Position numbers and translations under genes: made by a program. This document shows positions 55,059 to 63,874 of a DNA stretch of 64,000 nt, piece by piece. The notes under the pieces were generated by a model. It was not told where the DNA came from. It worked only from the letters and a program-made list of their open reading frames with translations, and did no database searches. Location of the stretch: contig NZ_JARXYX010000010.1 of the NCBI RefSeq assembly GCF_029893585.1, positions 124,001 to 188,000 on the forward strand. Reading direction: 5' to 3'. Every line of letters begins with the position of its first letter. The stretch's first letter is position 1. The DNA is from Streptomyces sp. LBL. GTDB lineage: Bacteria > Actinomycetota > Actinomycetes > Streptomycetales > Streptomycetaceae.

Positions 55059-55406
55059 ATGCATTTCGGAGCTGGTGTGCCCACGGTCGAGGTCAAGGAC
55101 CTCAAGGACGGCGACTTCCTGCTGGACGTCCGTGAGGACGACGAGTGGCAGGCGGGTCATGCCGAGGGGGCGCTGCATATCCCCATCAGTGAGTTCGTGG
55201 CCCGGTACGGCGAGCTGACCGAGGCGGCGCCGCAGGACGGGCGGGTCCATGTGATCTGCCGTTCCGGTGGGCGTTCGGCGCAGGTCGCCATGTACCTGGT
55301 CCAGCAGGGTGTCGACGCTGTGAACGTCGACGGCGGCATGCAGGTGTGGGCGGCCGCGGGCCGCCCCGTCGTGACGGACGAGGGCCCGACCGGCTTCGTT
55401 CTCTAG
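55059..55406 (+). CDS. Rhodanese-domain sulfurtransferase
   Basis: 115 residues, a single rhodanese domain. The catalytic loop is VICRSGGRSAQVA, with the persulfide-carrying Cys in the CRSGGRS loop, and the CH2A strand is LLDVREDDEW. It probably transfers sulfane sulfur; the acceptor is unknown. ATG 55059 is chosen (MHFGAGVPTVEV); the frame extends 20 codons upstream without a ribosome site. Confidence 0.92.
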   Translation: MHFGAGVPTVEVKDLKDGDFLLDVREDDEWQAGHAEGALHIPISEFVARYGELTEAAPQDGRVHVICRSGGRSAQVAMYLVQQGVDAVNVDGGMQVWAAAGRPVVTDEGPTGFVL

Positions 55407-55447
55407 CAGGCTCCAGTCGGCTCTGACGTGGCTTTTCGGCGAGTCCT

Positions 55448-56581
55448 TCACGCCAGTGGATGGGCGGCCAGTAGATCGCCCAGGGACTCCTCGTACGCGG
55501 ACGCCGGGCCGAGTGACAGTTCGAGGTGCTTGGCCCAGGCGTGATAGCGGTGCAGGGGATAGTCCACGTCGGCGCCGAACCCGCCGTGCAGATGCTGTGC
55601 CGTCTGTACGACCCGTCGGACGCCCTCGGCCGCCCAGATCTTGGCGACGGCCACGTCACCGGAGACGGGCAGCGCACCCTGGACCCCCGAGGTGAGTCGC
55701 CACGCGGCCTGCCACAGCGTGGCCTCCATGGCCCGCAGGTCGATGTAACGGTCGGCGGCCTGGACGGCGACGGCCTGGAAGGTGGCGACCGGGAACCCGA
55801 ACTGCTCCCGCTTGCTGGTGTAGTCGCTGGTCATCCGTAGCACCCGCTCGCCCAGACCGAGCGCCAGCGCACACGTCCCGGCGGCCAGTAGATCGCGCAG
55901 CCACTCCCAGGCACCGTCGGCGTCGATGACGTCCCGTTCCGCGATCCGGGCCGATTCCAGGCGCAGTTCAGCCAGCCGCTCACCGGTGGTGGAGACCTGC
56001 TCGGCGAAGGAGACGCCCGCGTGAAGGCGCGGAATCAGGGCGAGGACGGTCCGGTCTTCTGCCGTGTGCGCCGGTACGACGACGAGGTCGGCACCGTACG
56101 CCCAGGGCACCGCCGTCTGCACCCCGTCCAGGACCCACTCCCGTCCCTCCTGCCGTGCGGTCACGGCGAGTTCGGCCGGGTCGTGGCCGGTGCGGCCGCT
56201 CGCGGCGACGGTCAGCACGACCTCCCCCCGGCCGGCCCGGGTCAGCAGCGCGGACCTCAGCTCCTCGCCGCCGTGGGCTTGTACGGCAGCCATGGCCGCA
56301 CTGTGTTCCAGTAGCGGCACCCTCGCCAGTACCTGTGCGGCCTCCCGCAGCACCAGGCACAGCGCGATGGCGTCCAGGCCTGCCCCGCCGTACGCCGGAG
56401 CCGACACCAGGCTCAGCAGGTCGGTCTCGGCGAGCCTGGTCCACAGTGCGCGGTCGAAGTCCTCGGCGACGGCGCCCGCGGTGAGGGCCGGGCTGGGTAC
56501 CGCGTCCGGTGCGACCCCGGCGAACACCCCCCGTGCCGCCTCGGCCGCCGCCTGCTGCTCCTCGGTGAAGGTGAAGTCCAC
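55448..56581 (-). CDS. Acyl-CoA dehydrogenase family protein
   Basis: 377 residues. It has the standard N-helical, beta and C-helical domains. A KREQFGFPVATFQAVAVQAAD stretch marks the FAD-contacting region and LHGGFGADVDYPLHRYHAWAK the C-terminal half. The usual catalytic Glu near residue 240 and C-terminal motif are not obviously intact, resembling the shorter, non-catalytic-looking subunits of the heteromeric FadE28/29 type. GTG 56581 has AAGGGCAGGG upstream. A KstR-like operator lies 70 bp upstream. No partner subunit is adjacent, which is odd for that type. Confidence 0.85.
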   Translation of the reverse strand: MDFTFTEEQQAAAEAARGVFAGVAPDAVPSPALTAGAVAEDFDRALWTRLAETDLLSLVSAPAYGGAGLDAIALCLVLREAAQVLARVPLLEHSAAMAAVQAHGGEELRSALLTRAGRGEVVLTVAASGRTGHDPAELAVTARQEGREWVLDGVQTAVPWAYGADLVVVPAHTAEDRTVLALIPRLHAGVSFAEQVSTTGERLAELRLESARIAERDVIDADGAWEWLRDLLAAGTCALALGLGERVLRMTSDYTSKREQFGFPVATFQAVAVQAADRYIDLRAMEATLWQAAWRLTSGVQGALPVSGDVAVAKIWAAEGVRRVVQTAQHLHGGFGADVDYPLHRYHAWAKHLELSLGPASAYEESLGDLLAAHPLA

Positions 56582-56851
56582 GGTCCCTGCCCTTCCACGC
56601 ACACCGGCCCACCGGCCGGGCGGACGACCTGACCTGACGGTGCGTCAAGATAGAACAGGTTCTAGAAGAAGGGAACGGTTCGGACGCTGTCCCGGCTCCT
56701 CTTCGGACGCTCCTCCCCGCTCCTCCCCGGTCCAAGTACGGATCGTCCCCGGTTCAATCCCCTGCTCCTCCCCGGTCCAAGTCAGGGTGCTCCTTCCGGG
56801 TTCAGGTCCGGCTGTGCATCGGATCACCTTCCGCTGATCAAGTGCTGCTTC
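56582..56851. other. Intergenic region between acyl-CoA dehydrogenase and paaE
   Basis: 270 bp. Contains the KstR-like palindrome (56651-56664) and two direct copies of CTCCTCCCCGGTCCAAGT (near 56719 and 56765). No gene is seen. Confidence 0.5.
56651..56664. promoter_or_regulatory. KstR-like operator (TAGAACAGGTTCTA)
   Basis: Perfect 6-bp arms TAGAAC / GTTCTA around AG. It satisfies the mycobacterial KstR pattern TNNAACNNGTTNNA. It lies 70-83 bp upstream of the acyl-CoA dehydrogenase start and predicts TetR-type control by a steroid or acyl-CoA ligand. Confidence 0.6.
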
Positions 56852-57913
56852 TCATCGGTCGAAGTCCAGCTCCACCTTCTCCGTCACCGGATGCGACTGG
56901 CACGCCAGCACATACCCCGCCTGTGTCTCCTCCGGCTCCAGCGCGAAGTTGCGATCCATCCGTACCTCGCCGGTGATGAGGAAGGCCCGGCACGTTCCGC
57001 ACACCCCGCCCTTGCAGGCGTAGGGCGCGTCCGGCCGGTTGCGCAGGACCGTCTCCAGCAGTGACTCGCCGTCCTGGACGGGCCAGGTCCCGCCGCGGCC
57101 GTCGAGTCGAGCGGTCACCGTGCTGTGCGCGGGTGCGGTGACGACGGCCGTGGGCGCTGCCGCATCCACGTGGAAGATCTCCTCGTGGATTCGGGTGCGG
57201 GCGACCCCGAGTCCCCGCAGTGCTCGCTCCGCTCCCTGCACCAGCCCGAACGGCCCGCACAGGAACCAGCCCGCCACCTGTGCCACCGGCAGCAGCGCCG
57301 GCAGCAACTCCGTGAGCCGCTCCTGGTCGAGCCGCCCGGAGGGCAGCCCCGCCTGCTGTTCCTCGCGGGAGAGCACCGTCACCAGCTGGATCCGATCGGG
57401 CCAACGGTCCTTCAGGTCGGCGACTTCCTCCAGGAACATCGTGGAGGCGGACGTCCGGTCGCTGCGGATCAGACAGAACCGGGCCGCCGGCTCGCGCGCC
57501 AGCAGCGTCGCCACGATCGACAGCACCGGGGTGATGCCACTGCCGCCGACGATGGCCGCGTACAGGCCGGGCGCGGGGTCGAGCGTGAAGCGGCCCGCCG
57601 GGGTCATCACCTCCACCTCGTCGCCGACGTTGATCTCCTTCAGCGCGTAGGTGGAGAACGCGCCGCCCTCGACCAGCCGCACGCCGACCCGCAGGCTGCG
57701 CGGCCCCTCCTCGTCCGCCGCGGGCGCCGGGGAGCAGATCGAGTACGTCCGGCGGATCTCGACGCCGTCGACCGTCCGCCGCAGCGCCAGGTGCTGGCCG
57801 GGGGTGTGCCGGTACTCCTCGCGCAGGTCCGGGGGCACGGTGAGGGTGAGGGCCGCGGAATCGTCGGTGAGCTGGTCGACCGCCGCCACCGGGAGCGCGT
57901 GGAAGCGGGCCAT
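56852..57913 (-). CDS. paaE: Phenylacetyl-CoA epoxidase reductase subunit PaaE
   Basis: 353 residues, an FNR-like reductase that passes electrons from NAD(P)H to the PaaAC oxygenase. Order: FAD domain (about 1-105, with RTYSICS), NAD(P) domain (about 108-235, GGSGITPVLS) and a C-terminal 2Fe-2S ferredoxin domain with CKGGVCGTCRA and a later Cys in LACQSHP. The ATG at 57913 overlaps the paaD stop. It is the last gene of the operon. Confidence 0.96.
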   Translation of the reverse strand: MARFHALPVAAVDQLTDDSAALTLTVPPDLREEYRHTPGQHLALRRTVDGVEIRRTYSICSPAPAADEEGPRSLRVGVRLVEGGAFSTYALKEINVGDEVEVMTPAGRFTLDPAPGLYAAIVGGSGITPVLSIVATLLAREPAARFCLIRSDRTSASTMFLEEVADLKDRWPDRIQLVTVLSREEQQAGLPSGRLDQERLTELLPALLPVAQVAGWFLCGPFGLVQGAERALRGLGVARTRIHEEIFHVDAAAPTAVVTAPAHSTVTARLDGRGGTWPVQDGESLLETVLRNRPDAPYACKGGVCGTCRAFLITGEVRMDRNFALEPEETQAGYVLACQSHPVTEKVELDFDR

Positions 57914-58512
57914 CAGAGCTCCTTGAAGTGGTCGAACGGTTCACGGCAGACGAGGCAGCGGCGCAGCGCCTTGCACGCCGTCGAGGAGAACCGGCTGAGC
58001 AGCTCGGTGTCCGCGGAGCCGCAGAGCGGGCAGCGGATGCGATCGGCTTCTTCGGTGTCCTCGGTGGCTCCGGTCGCTCCGGTGGCCCCGGTCTTCCTTG
58101 TCGTTTCGGTTGCCCCGTCCTGTGCGGTGCGGGTACGCGTCGACCCGAGCGCTACGGCGACCGGTCCGGCTTCCGGCCGTACGCGGGGCGGGGCGATGCC
58201 GAACTCCCGCAGTTTGCGGCGGCCTTCGGCCGTGATGTCGTCCGTCGACCAGGCCGGCGTGAGCACCCTGCGCACGGTGACCTCTCGCACGCCGTGCTCG
58301 TGCAGCACGCGCTCTATGTCCAGGGACATCGCCTCGACGGCCGGGCAGCCGGTGTACGTCGGGGTCAGCTCGACCTCGACCGCGTCGGCCCCGCGGAGGC
58401 GTACCGCGCGCAGGACGCCCAGCTCCTGGAGGGTGAGCACAGGCAGTTCGGGGTCGGGCACCGCACCGGCCACCTTGAGAAGTTCCGCCTCCAGAGCGGT
58501 GGGCGTCACCAT
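57913..58512 (-). CDS. paaD: Phenylacetyl-CoA epoxidase maturation protein PaaD
   Basis: 199 residues. The DUF59/MIP18 domain (about 8-95) contains TYTGCPAVEAM, the family Cys used in Fe-S assembly. A Thr/Gly/Ala linker with GATGATGATEDTEE and a C-terminal zinc-like part with CPLCGS and RCLVCREPF follow. It is needed to assemble or activate the epoxidase. ATG 58512 is immediately followed by GTG; it overlaps paaC by 7 nt. Confidence 0.94.
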   Translation of the reverse strand: MVTPTALEAELLKVAGAVPDPELPVLTLQELGVLRAVRLRGADAVEVELTPTYTGCPAVEAMSLDIERVLHEHGVREVTVRRVLTPAWSTDDITAEGRRKLREFGIAPPRVRPEAGPVAVALGSTRTRTAQDGATETTRKTGATGATGATEDTEEADRIRCPLCGSADTELLSRFSSTACKALRRCLVCREPFDHFKEL

Positions 58513-59228
58513 GATGCCCCCGGGTGACTGCGGTGCAGATGCTGCATCTCGGCGAGCATCCGGCCGAAGGGCTCGGTGTGCAGGCCCTGGCGGCCCGCAC
58601 CGGCCGCCCAGGCCCCGGACCGCGGCCCTTCCGGGATGGTGAGGGTGGCCCGGCGAAGCACGTTCCCGACGGAGTCGAGCCAGGCTGCCTCCAACCGCTC
58701 CCGGTCGATGTCGAGCCCCTCCACCGACTGGAACATCTCACCGGTGAACCGCCACAGCGCCTCGCAGGCCCGCGCCATCCGCTCATGGCCGACATCCGTG
58801 CCGTCGCCGAGCCGCAGGGTCCACTGTTCGGCGTGGTCGCGGTGGTAGGCGACCTCCTTGACGGCTTTGGCGGCCAGCGGCGCGAAGGGGCCCTCGCCCT
58901 CCGCGAGGTCGGCGTAAAGGAGGTGCTGGTAGGTGGAGAAGTAGAGCTGGCGGGCGATGGTGTGAGCGAAGTCGCCGTTCGGCTGCTCGACCAGCTGGAG
59001 GTTGCGGAAGGCACGCTCCTCTCGCAGATACGCCAGTTCGTCCTCGTCGCCGACCAGCGACAGCAGCACCCGGGCCTGGCCGAGCAGATCCAGTGCGATG
59101 TTGGCGAGGGCGACCTCTTCCTCGAGGGCGGGGGAGTGGCCCGCCCACTCCCCGAGTCGGTGCGAGAGCACCAGGGCGTCGTCGCCCAGGGAGAGGGCGG
59201 CGGGGTTCACGGTCACATCCGCGGTCAC
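58506..59228 (-). CDS. paaC: Phenylacetyl-CoA epoxidase structural subunit PaaC
   Basis: 240 residues, all-helical ferritin-like fold. It pairs with PaaA but lacks a complete di-iron site; it still has the conserved ANIALDLLGQAR and HRDHAEQW helices. The GTG start at 59228 overlaps paaB by 4 nt. Confidence 0.95.
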   Translation of the reverse strand: MTADVTVNPAALSLGDDALVLSHRLGEWAGHSPALEEEVALANIALDLLGQARVLLSLVGDEDELAYLREERAFRNLQLVEQPNGDFAHTIARQLYFSTYQHLLYADLAEGEGPFAPLAAKAVKEVAYHRDHAEQWTLRLGDGTDVGHERMARACEALWRFTGEMFQSVEGLDIDRERLEAAWLDSVGNVLRRATLTIPEGPRSGAWAAGAGRQGLHTEPFGRMLAEMQHLHRSHPGASW

Positions 59229-59512
59229 AGGTGTTTCACCCCCTCCGGGATCTCGTAGAACGTCGGGTGGCGGTACGGCTTGTCGGCGGCCGGTTCGAAG
59301 AACGGGTCCTTCTCGTCGGGCGAGGACGCCGTGATCGCGGACGAGGGGACGACCCAGATCGAGACGCCCTCGCCGCGCCGGGTGTACAGATCACGGGCGT
59401 TGCGCAGGGCGAGCTCCGCGTCCGGCGCGTGCAGGCTGCCGGCGTGGGTGTGCGAGAGACCGCGACGGGAGCGTACGAAGACCTCCCACAGAGGCCAGTC
59501 GGTGTTCGTCAT
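59225..59512 (-). CDS. paaB: Phenylacetyl-CoA epoxidase subunit PaaB
   Basis: 95 residues. It carries [24 protein letters not shown] and the conserved [11 protein letters not shown] of the small bridging subunit. ATG 59512 overlaps the paaA stop by 4 nt and starts [10 protein letters not shown]. Confidence 0.96.
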   Translation of the reverse strand: MTNTDWPLWEVFVRSRRGLSHTHAGSLHAPDAELALRNARDLYTRRGEGVSIWVVPSSAITASSPDEKDPFFEPAADKPYRHPTFYEIPEGVKHL

Positions 59513-60558
59513 CCTCGGCTCGCTCCCGTTCCGTCGTGGTGCTTGGCCGCGTACGCCGCGGCCGACTGCCGTACCCAGGTGCCCTCGTCGTGCGCCCGCC
59601 TGCGCTGGGTTATCCGCTGTTCGTTGCACGGGCCGTTGCCCTTGAGGACGTCCCAGAACTCCGTCCAGTCGATGGCGCCGAAGTCATGGTGTCCTCGCTC
59701 CTCGTTCCACCTCAGGTCCGGGTCGGGGAGGGCCAGGCCCAGGGACTCGGCCTGGGGGACGCAGATGTCGACGAAGCGCTGACGCAGCTCGTCGTTCGAA
59801 TGTCGTTTGATCTTCCACGCCATCGACTGGGCGGAGTGCGCGGACTCGTCGTCGGGCGGGCCGAACATCATCAGGGACGGCCACCACCAGCGGTCCACCG
59901 CGTCCTGCGCCATCGCGTGCTGTTCGGGGGTGCCGCGGCTGAGGGCCAGCAGCAGTTCGTAGCCCTGACGCTGGTGGAAGGACTCCTCCTTGCAGATGCG
60001 CACCATCGCGCGGGCGTACGGGCCGTAGGAGCAGCGGCACAGGGGGACTTGGTTGGTGATCGCGGCGCCGTCCACCAACCAGCCGACCGCCCCGACGTCC
60101 GCCCAGGTCAGGGTGGGGTAGTTGAAGATCGAGGAGTACTTCTGGCGGCCGGTGTGCAGCTTGTCGAGCAGTTCCTCGCGGCTGGTGCCGAGGGTCTCGG
60201 CGGCGCTGTAGAGGTACAGCCCGTGCCCGGCCTCGTCCTGGACCTTGGCCATCAGGATGGCCTTACGGCGCAGCGAAGGGGCGCGGGAGATCCAGTTCGC
60301 CTCCGGCTGCATGCCGATGATCTCGGAGTGGGCGTGCTGGGCGATCTGCCGGACCAGCGTCGCGCGGTAGGCGTCGGGCATCCAGTCCCGCGGCTCGACG
60401 CGCTCGTCGGCGGCCACGGCGGTGTCGAAGGCGCGCTCGTACGCGGTGGTGCCGTCGGCGGTGTCTGGACCGTCCGGCGCCCGCGGAGCACCGCCCTGTC
60501 CGTCGTACGCCTGTGAACCGGCGGTCTGGGCCGTGTGGTGCGCGGCGGTTGTGGCCAT
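59509..60558 (-). CDS. paaA: Phenylacetyl-CoA epoxidase catalytic oxygenase subunit PaaA
   Basis: 349 residues. The di-iron monooxygenase uses O2 to convert phenylacetyl-CoA to its ring-1,2-epoxide. Iron ligands are visible in [20 protein letters not shown] and [16 protein letters not shown] variable N-terminus of about 50 residues precedes the fold. ATG 60558 starts [11 protein letters not shown] with GAGGGGGA upstream. It is the first gene of paaABCDE, with a PaaR-like operator 42 bp upstream. Confidence 0.97.
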   Translation of the reverse strand: MATTAAHHTAQTAGSQAYDGQGGAPRAPDGPDTADGTTAYERAFDTAVAADERVEPRDWMPDAYRATLVRQIAQHAHSEIIGMQPEANWISRAPSLRRKAILMAKVQDEAGHGLYLYSAAETLGTSREELLDKLHTGRQKYSSIFNYPTLTWADVGAVGWLVDGAAITNQVPLCRCSYGPYARAMVRICKEESFHQRQGYELLLALSRGTPEQHAMAQDAVDRWWWPSLMMFGPPDDESAHSAQSMAWKIKRHSNDELRQRFVDICVPQAESLGLALPDPDLRWNEERGHHDFGAIDWTEFWDVLKGNGPCNEQRITQRRRAHDEGTWVRQSAAAYAAKHHDGTGASRG

Positions 60559-60857
60559 GAAGTCCCCCTCGACCTGGATTCTGCCGGTGACTGCACCCGA
60601 CCGATCGTTCGGTTTGTGCGATTCCATGGTGGGACGGGCGTCGTAAGGTGTCAACCGCTGTGGATAACCGCGGCGACCCTCGGCGGCCGCCTGTGGAAAA
60701 CCTGGGTGGCTGCGAGGTGGGTCCCGTTGGGGCTGTGCCGGGTGGACGGCCCTGAGTACCGTTCGTGCGAGCGTCTAGGGAGCCGTGTGCCGGGTGAGGG
60801 GACGCGGGCGGACGACAGGGTCGAAATTTGACCGGGGATTCGGGAGACGGGGGCGGA
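60559..60857. other. Divergent regulatory region paaA / DUF5819 gene
   Basis: 299 bp between divergent operons. Holds the PaaR-like site (60600-60613) and two DnaA-type boxes: TGTGGATAA (60659-60667, perfect) and TGTGGAAAA (60692-60700, one mismatch). No gene is seen. Confidence 0.6.
60600..60613. promoter_or_regulatory. PaaR-like operator (ACCGATCGTTCGGT)
   Basis: Matches ACCGNNCGNNCGGT, the core of the TetR-family PaaR site known from Corynebacterium glutamicum. It lies 42 bp upstream of paaA and predicts repression relieved by phenylacetyl-CoA. Confidence 0.65.
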
Positions 60858-61904
60858 ATGGACGCGTACGACGAAGGCTCGAAAGCCCCGCACGGGCCGC
60901 CCGAGCCGAGTGCCGACGATGTTCCTGCCGGTCCGAGTGTCGGCGGTGTCCCTGCCGGTCCGAGTGCCCGTGACGTCCCTGGCGGTCTGAGCGCCCCCAC
61001 TGCTCCCGTCGGCCCGGGCGTCTCGCCTGCCCTCACCCGGCCGAGCGGGCCCCACGGGCCCCACGGTGCCGACGGTGCCGACGGTGCCGACGGGTCCAAC
61101 GGGTCCGACGGTCCCGGTGGTCCCGGTGGTCCCGGTGGTCCCGGTGGTTCCGGTGGTTCCGACGTTGCCAGTAACCCCGCTGTCCCTACTGTCCCTCCTG
61201 TCCCTCCTGCTCCTCTTGCTCCCGCCGACCCGAACGGCCTCGCCTCTCCCCATCCCGACGCCCGGGCCGGGCTTGCCGCGCTCTCGCTCCGGTACCAGAT
61301 CGGTGTCGCCGTGGCGCTCGCTGTCATCGCGGTCACCGTCTGTGTGCACATAGGCATGGTGTTCCTGCACGTGGCACCGTCGAACACACTGACGAAGCAA
61401 CACGGCAAGGCGATCGACAACTGGATCTACCCGGAGTTCGAGCAGAACTGGAAGCTCTTCGCGCCGAATCCGCTGCAGCAGAACATCGCGGTCCAGGTCC
61501 GGGCGCAGATCAACTCCACGGACGGCGGGATACGGACCACCGGCTGGTACGACCTGTCCGCCCAGGACGGCCGGGCCATCGACGGCAATCCGCTGCCGAG
61601 CCACACCCAGCAGAACGAACTGCGCCGGGCCTGGGACTTCTTCCTGGTCACGCACGACGCCGAAAACCGCCCGACGGGCCTGCGCGGCTCCCTCTCCGAG
61701 TCGTATCTGCGCCGCATCGTGTCGCTGCGTCTGGACCACGAGAACGCGGCCGGAAAGGGCGGCACCATCGACCTCGTCCAGATGCGCTCCCGCACCACCA
61801 ACGTCCCCCCGCCCGAGTGGAGCGAGGAGCAGGTCACCGACAAGCCGGTCTATCGCGTACTGCCCTGGTGGTCGGCCCGGGAAGACGGGGGCAAGGACAA
61901 GTGA
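60858..61904 (+). CDS. DUF5819 family membrane protein with collagen-like low-complexity N-terminus
   Basis: 348 residues from ATG 60858. The first about 130 are Pro/Gly/Ala-rich with collagen-like Gly-X-Y repeats (GADGADGADGSNGSDGPGGP). One helix (YQIGVAVALAVIAVTVCVHI, about 145-165) leads to an extracellular domain containing NWIYPEFEQNWKLFAPNPLQQ, the family hallmark. DUF5819 proteins are almost always encoded beside HTTM proteins, as here. The start ATG has GGGGGCGGA upstream; TTG 60828 is an alternative. The stop overlaps the next GTG by 4 nt. Confidence 0.85.
   Translation: MDAYDEGSKAPHGPPEPSADDVPAGPSVGGVPAGPSARDVPGGLSAPTAPVGPGVSPALTRPSGPHGPHGADGADGADGSNGSDGPGGPGGPGGPGGSGGSDVASNPAVPTVPPVPPAPLAPADPNGLASPHPDARAGLAALSLRYQIGVAVALAVIAVTVCVHIGMVFLHVAPSNTLTKQHGKAIDNWIYPEFEQNWKLFAPNPLQQNIAVQVRAQINSTDGGIRTTGWYDLSAQDGRAIDGNPLPSHTQQNELRRAWDFFLVTHDAENRPTGLRGSLSESYLRRIVSLRLDHENAAGKGGTIDLVQMRSRTTNVPPPEWSEEQVTDKPVYRVLPWWSAREDGGKDK
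61070..61164 (+). repeat. 9-bp tandem repeats in the DUF5819 gene
   Basis: Two in-frame arrays: GACGGTGCC three or four times and GGTCCCGGT / GGTTCCGGT several times, encoding the collagen-like Gly-rich segment. Confidence 0.85.
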
Positions 61905-63112
61905 ACCGATTCGCCCTGACCGTCACCTCCGGCATAGGCCGTGTCACCGAGTCCGCCCTGGGCCCGTACCAGAGCGCCGTCATCCGCATCGGCTTCAGCG
62001 CGACCTGGCTGCTGTTCCTGCTGCGGGAGTTCCCCCACCGCCACGAGATGTACGGCCCCGACGGCCCTTGGAGCTGGGACCTCGCGGAGCAGTTGGTCTC
62101 GACGAACGGCGCCTTCACCGCTCTGATGTGGACGGACGGCCGGTTCTGGTTCGAGGCCGTCTACGCCCTGGCCGTCCTGACGAGTTTTCTGCTGCTGCTG
62201 GGCTGGCGTACCCGCACGATGTCCGTGCTCTTCATGGTTGGCGTGCTCTCCCTGCAGAACCGCAGCGTGTTCATGGGGGACGGCGGCGACAACGTCCTGC
62301 ACCTGATGTGCGTCTACCTCGTGTTCACCCGCTGCGGCCAGGTCTGGTCGCTGGACGCCCGCCGGGCGCGGCTCGCGCGGCAGTCCCGCGCGCCTGGGGA
62401 GCGCGTTACGGACCGGGTCGGCCCGGTCCTGTGGGGCGTGCTCGGGTTCGCGCTGGTCGCGGCGACCCTGGCGGGCCGGCTCGACGGCGACCCGGCCGTG
62501 CCGGTGCTGCTGTGGGCCGTGTGGATCGCGCAGGCCCTGTGGTGGGCGGTCGGGCGCTTCACCAGGACCGGCGAGCCGCGGATCCTGCTCGACCTGGTCG
62601 CCAACATCGTCCACAACGGCGCCCTGCTCGTGATCATGGCCGAGGCATGTCTGATCTACGCGACGGCCGGCTGGTACAAGATCCAGGGCACCCGCTGGCA
62701 GGACGGAACCGCCGTCTACTACCCGCTGCACCTGGACTACTTCTCGCCCTGGCCCGCCCTCGCCGATCTGCTGTCGGCCAGCGGCACGATGGTGATGCTG
62801 GTGACCTACGGCACGGTCGCCGTGCAGGTCGCCTTCCCGTTCACACTGTTCAACCGGCGGGTCAAGAACGTCCTGCTCACGGCGATGATCATCGAGCACG
62901 CCGGGATCGCCGTGATCCTTGGGCTGCCGTTCTTCTCGCTGGCGATGATCGTCGCCGACGCCGTCTTCCTGCCGACGTCGTTCCTGCGACGGCTCGGCGG
63001 ATGGGCGGCACGCGCGCGTGCACGGTGGACCGCGGGCAGAACCCGTACGGCGGTGCCGGGGCCACGTGCCCCGGAGAGCGTGGAGGACTCGCCCGTAGGC
63101 TTCACGGCATGA
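61901..63112 (+). CDS. HTTM domain membrane protein (vitamin K-dependent carboxylase-like)
   Basis: 403 residues with multiple membrane helices. The HTTM domain (horizontally transferred transmembrane) is related to vitamin K-dependent gamma-carboxylase; the region around SVFMGDGGDNVLHLMCVYLVF, then AGWYKIQGTRWQDGTAVYYPL, contains the conserved core, with a Lys in YKIQG. The substrate and reaction are unknown. GTG 61901 overlaps the DUF5819 stop, and its own stop overlaps the SpoU ATG, so all three genes are probably coupled. Confidence 0.87.
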   Translation: MNRFALTVTSGIGRVTESALGPYQSAVIRIGFSATWLLFLLREFPHRHEMYGPDGPWSWDLAEQLVSTNGAFTALMWTDGRFWFEAVYALAVLTSFLLLLGWRTRTMSVLFMVGVLSLQNRSVFMGDGGDNVLHLMCVYLVFTRCGQVWSLDARRARLARQSRAPGERVTDRVGPVLWGVLGFALVAATLAGRLDGDPAVPVLLWAVWIAQALWWAVGRFTRTGEPRILLDLVANIVHNGALLVIMAEACLIYATAGWYKIQGTRWQDGTAVYYPLHLDYFSPWPALADLLSASGTMVMLVTYGTVAVQVAFPFTLFNRRVKNVLLTAMIIEHAGIAVILGLPFFSLAMIVADAVFLPTSFLRRLGGWAARARARWTAGRTRTAVPGPRAPESVEDSPVGFTA

Positions 63113-63858
63113 CCGACCCCGTGAGCGCCTGGCACCGGCTGGCCGAAACCTCCGTCCTGCTCGACGGCTTCCACGCCCTCAAGCACGCGGTGCGCTTCGG
63201 CGCCGACGTCCTGGTGGCGGTCGCCGTCGACCGGGCGGACGCGCTCGCCCTCGCCGACGAGCTCGCGCCCGACGTACGCGACACGCTGGACGTGCTCCTG
63301 GCGGAGGTTCCGGAGACGACGTACCGAACTCTGCTCCCGCGCCCGCACCCCACCGCGGTGGCCGCGTTGGCCGTACGTCCGTCCCGCGAGGCCAACCTGG
63401 AACTGCTCGCGCGCACCCCGCGCGCCACACCCGTCGTCGTCCTCGACGACCCGCGCCACCTGGGCAACGCGGGAGCCGTGATCCGTCTGGCCGCCGGTTT
63501 CGGCGCGACCGGTGTGGTCACCACCGGAACGCTCGACCCCTGGCACCCCACGGTCGTACGCGGCGGAGCCGGGCTGCACTTCGCGACCGCCGTGGAGCGG
63601 CTGAGCGTGGCGGAACTGCCGGCCGGGCCGGTGTTCGCCCTCGACCCGGAGGGCGAGGACATTCGAGGCCTCAAGCTCCCGGACGACGCCGTCCTGGCGT
63701 TCGGCTCGGAGCGCAGCGGGCTGTCCGCCGGACTGCGCGCGCGGGCCGAACACCTGCTGGCGCTGCCGATGCGCCCCCAGGTCTCCAGCTACAACCTTGC
63801 GACCAGTGTGGCCATGACGCTGTACCACTGGAGCGCCACCGGCGGCACGGTGAGCTAG
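63109..63858 (+). CDS. TrmH/SpoU family RNA 2'-O-ribose methyltransferase
   Basis: 249 residues. An N-terminal about 100-residue substrate domain is followed by the trefoil-knot SPOUT domain: motif 1 DDPRHLGNAGAVIRLA, motif 2 LAFGSERSGLS, and motif 3 LPMRPQVSSYNLATSVAMTLYHW. It methylates rRNA or tRNA ribose; the target is not predictable here. ATG 63109 overlaps the HTTM stop by 4 nt. The operon link to two membrane proteins is unexplained. Confidence 0.93.
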   Translation: MTDPVSAWHRLAETSVLLDGFHALKHAVRFGADVLVAVAVDRADALALADELAPDVRDTLDVLLAEVPETTYRTLLPRPHPTAVAALAVRPSREANLELLARTPRATPVVVLDDPRHLGNAGAVIRLAAGFGATGVVTTGTLDPWHPTVVRGGAGLHFATAVERLSVAELPAGPVFALDPEGEDIRGLKLPDDAVLAFGSERSGLSAGLRARAEHLLALPMRPQVSSYNLATSVAMTLYHWSATGGTVS

Positions 63859-63874
63859 CTCCTGGGTCTCGGGG

